6,663 nt of DNA from Chlamydiota bacterium (GTDB lineage: Bacteria > Chlamydiota > Chlamydiia > Chlamydiales > Rhabdochlamydiaceae). Under the pieces are notes generated by a model, which did no database searches, was not told where the DNA came from, and saw nothing but the letters and a program-made list of their open reading frames with translations. The stretch is from NCBI GenBank assembly GCA_011065225.1, contig JAAKFC010000087.1:1-6663 (forward strand). The letters run 5' to 3'. The position numbers were made by a program, and so were the translations under genes. Below, piece by piece: positions 6,061 to 6,663 of the stretch. The stretch's first letter is position 1; the number at the start of each line of letters is the position of its first letter.

Positions 6061-6113
6061 GACTGTAAATCCCTCGACTTCGGTCTCCGTTGGTTCGAGT
6101 CCAACCGCCCCCA
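6061..6113 (+). pseudogene. 3' half of a tRNA-Tyr gene (likely att scar)
   Basis: The sequence matches tRNA-Tyr from the anticodon loop onward. Loop CTGTAAA (6063-6069) carries anticodon GTA (6065-6067). Next come the 3' anticodon strand TCCCT and a long class II variable arm GAC-TTCG-GTC (6076-6085). The T-arm is GTTGG-TTCGAGT-CCAAC (6089-6105), followed by the acceptor 3' strand CGCCCCC (6106-6112) and discriminator A; CCA is not encoded. Upstream, identity stops: 6058-6062 (ACCGA) cannot fully pair with TCCCT, and there is no D-arm or GGGGGCG 5' acceptor strand. It cannot make a working tRNA. Truncation within the anticodon stem-loop is typical of att sites made by tyrosine recombinases. 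Confidence 0.8.
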
Positions 6114-6294
6114 AAATTGCGAAGCCATTTTTATTGGTGCGAGCGAGCCAAAGAAATGACTCACCGATATTTCGAAAGATTTTTTAAAGCGCGCCCATAT
6201 TTTTTATTGATTTTCTCTAGGGATTCTTGAGCTATTGCCTTCTTTTTTAACTTGGAAGGAAGAATGGTCTGGGTAGTTAGCTTTTTCCTCTTCT
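6114..6294. other. Non-coding stretch right of the tRNA remnant
   Basis: I see no gene here. The stretch holds a near-duplicated GCGA(A)GCCA (about 6119-6127 and 6143-6150), the second copy of the direct repeat (6201-6222), and a weak CCTTC/GAAGG inverted repeat at about 6239-6260 beyond the stop of the minus-strand gene. The inverted repeat could be part of a minus-strand terminator, but is not convincing. Confidence 0.35.
6201..6222 (+). repeat. Direct repeat copy 2 (contiguous)
   Basis: TTTTTATTG (6201-6209) is directly followed by ATTTTCTCTAGGG (6210-6222). The same two blocks are separated by nine bases at 792-822. Both copies are on the plus strand and flank the four-gene operon. This copy has no plus-strand gene after it within the window, so it is not simply a promoter of a neighbouring gene. 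Confidence 0.5.
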
Positions 6295-6537
6295 TCACTT
6301 CATCAGCCCTTTCCATGGTGCATCCTCGTATCTCCAAGCATTAGAAGTCTTTCCATCTGATGGGCTATTCCATATGTCCGCTCTGGATCCATTCGTTTTT
6401 TTATAATAGCTCCCAGTTGAAATCTCTCCATCTTTGCGTCTCAGTGAAGAGTTATTGCGACTTTTCCATTTTTTCATCTCATGGCTTTTAGTACTGCAGA
6501 GCCAGCTAACAGGGGTTTTCTTTCTACTTCTACTCAT
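6295..6537 (-). CDS. MSRSRKKTP-type small conserved protein (80 aa)
   Basis: The protein begins MSRSRKKTPVSWLC and continues with a Lys/Arg-rich segment around R-N-N-S-S-L-R-R-K (residues 27-35). The C-terminal half is aromatic and polar. I recognise the opening (M-x-R-S-R-K-K-T-P) and the N-R-x-L-R-R-like stretch from a family of small hypothetical proteins in many bacterial and phage genomes, whose function is unknown to me. The strongly basic N-terminus suggests nucleic-acid contact, which is inference. Its start codon lies 3 nt after the stop of the minus-strand HTH gene, and no good SD is visible. Translation is therefore probably coupled to that gene. Confidence 0.7.
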   Translation of the reverse strand: MSRSRKKTPVSWLCSTKSHEMKKWKSRNNSSLRRKDGEISTGSYYKKTNGSRADIWNSPSDGKTSNAWRYEDAPWKGLMK

Positions 6538-6540
6538 ATT

Positions 6541-6663
6541 TTAAACCATGCTAAGATACTTTCCCGATCCGCTCTTGGGGACTAAAATAATCTGATACCC
6601 AATGACGTCGAGAATTCTGGATAAAGTCTCGATTGTGATATTTGTTTTTTTGCCTGATTTTAA
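6541..6663 (-). CDS. Xre-type HTH regulator, C-terminus (partial)
   Basis: A minus-strand frame enters from the right edge and stops at TAA (6541-6543), giving 40 visible residues. They read L-K-S-G-K-K-T-N-I-T-I-E-T-L, then S-R-I-L-D-V-I-G-Y-Q-I-I-L-V-P-K. This is the classic end of an Xre/Cro-like helix-turn-helix domain ('SGK.TN.T..TL.RI...LGY...LVPK'), often seen in toxin-antitoxin antitoxins and phage-type repressors. The first helices lie outside the window. It is followed 3 nt later by the MSRSRKKTP-type gene, forming a minus-strand pair convergent with the operon. Whether a toxin gene lies upstream cannot be seen. Confidence 0.7.
   Translation of the reverse strand, partial: LKSGKKTNITIETLSRILDVIGYQIILVPKSGSGKYLSMV

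Noticed and set aside
6003..6113. Complete tRNA-Tyr gene
   Set aside because: There is no 5' acceptor strand complementary to CGCCCCC and no D-arm upstream, and the 5' anticodon strand has two mismatches. Only the 3' half is present.
1..6663. CRISPR array, insertion sequence or transposase
   Set aside because: No regularly spaced repeats and no transposase-like frame were seen. The only mobile-element evidence is the tRNA scar and the small phage-type proteins.

Overview
The window looks like an accessory region of a host-associated Gram-negative bacterium with moderate to low GC. An amoeba- or animal-associated environmental member of the Chlamydiae (Parachlamydia/Waddlia/Simkania type) is my best guess. 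It rests on the HGG-motif and MSRSRKKTP-type small proteins, the base composition and a tRNA-Tyr remnant without encoded CCA. No phylogenetic marker is present, so the assignment is tentative.

Layout. Bases 1-225 are the 3' end of a small Cys/His 'PAMPNGRCRxHGG' protein. A near-consensus sigma-70-type promoter at 326-354 then opens a leader of about 510 nt. The leader encodes two very short peptides (396-515 and 650-763), each with its own Shine-Dalgarno (SD) sequence. Each has five His among its last eleven residues, in a shared terminal pattern H-S-x-x-x-H-G-H-x-x-H-stop. Several hairpins and at least one mutually exclusive long-range pairing are visible in this leader.

Four tightly overlapping genes follow, evidently one operon: an unrecognised 377-aa protein (873-2006), an NCS1/CodB-like nucleobase or hydantoin permease (2006-3211), a DUF917 / S-methyl-thiohydantoin-desulfurase-like protein (3189-4247) and a hydantoinase/oxoprolinase-family HyuA-like protein (4244-5779). 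Together they suggest uptake and ring processing of a hydantoin-, thiohydantoin- or imidazole-derived compound. His-rich leader peptides in front of such genes suggest, as inference only, control by histidine or His-tRNA supply, or by a ligand of a His-rich nascent chain.

Downstream there is a 31-codon ORF with an exceptionally complete SD (5907-6002). The exact 3' half of a tRNA-Tyr gene follows (6061-6113), broken at the anticodon stem-loop, as left by tyrosine-recombinase integration into a tRNA gene. Its orientation suggests the operon lies inside an integrated island whose other end, with an intact tRNA-Tyr, lies to the left of the window. The right end carries a minus-strand pair: the C-terminus of a probable Xre-type HTH regulator (6541-6663) and an 80-aa MSRSRKKTP-type protein (6295-6537). 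A short split direct repeat (792-822 and 6201-6222) flanks the four-gene operon.
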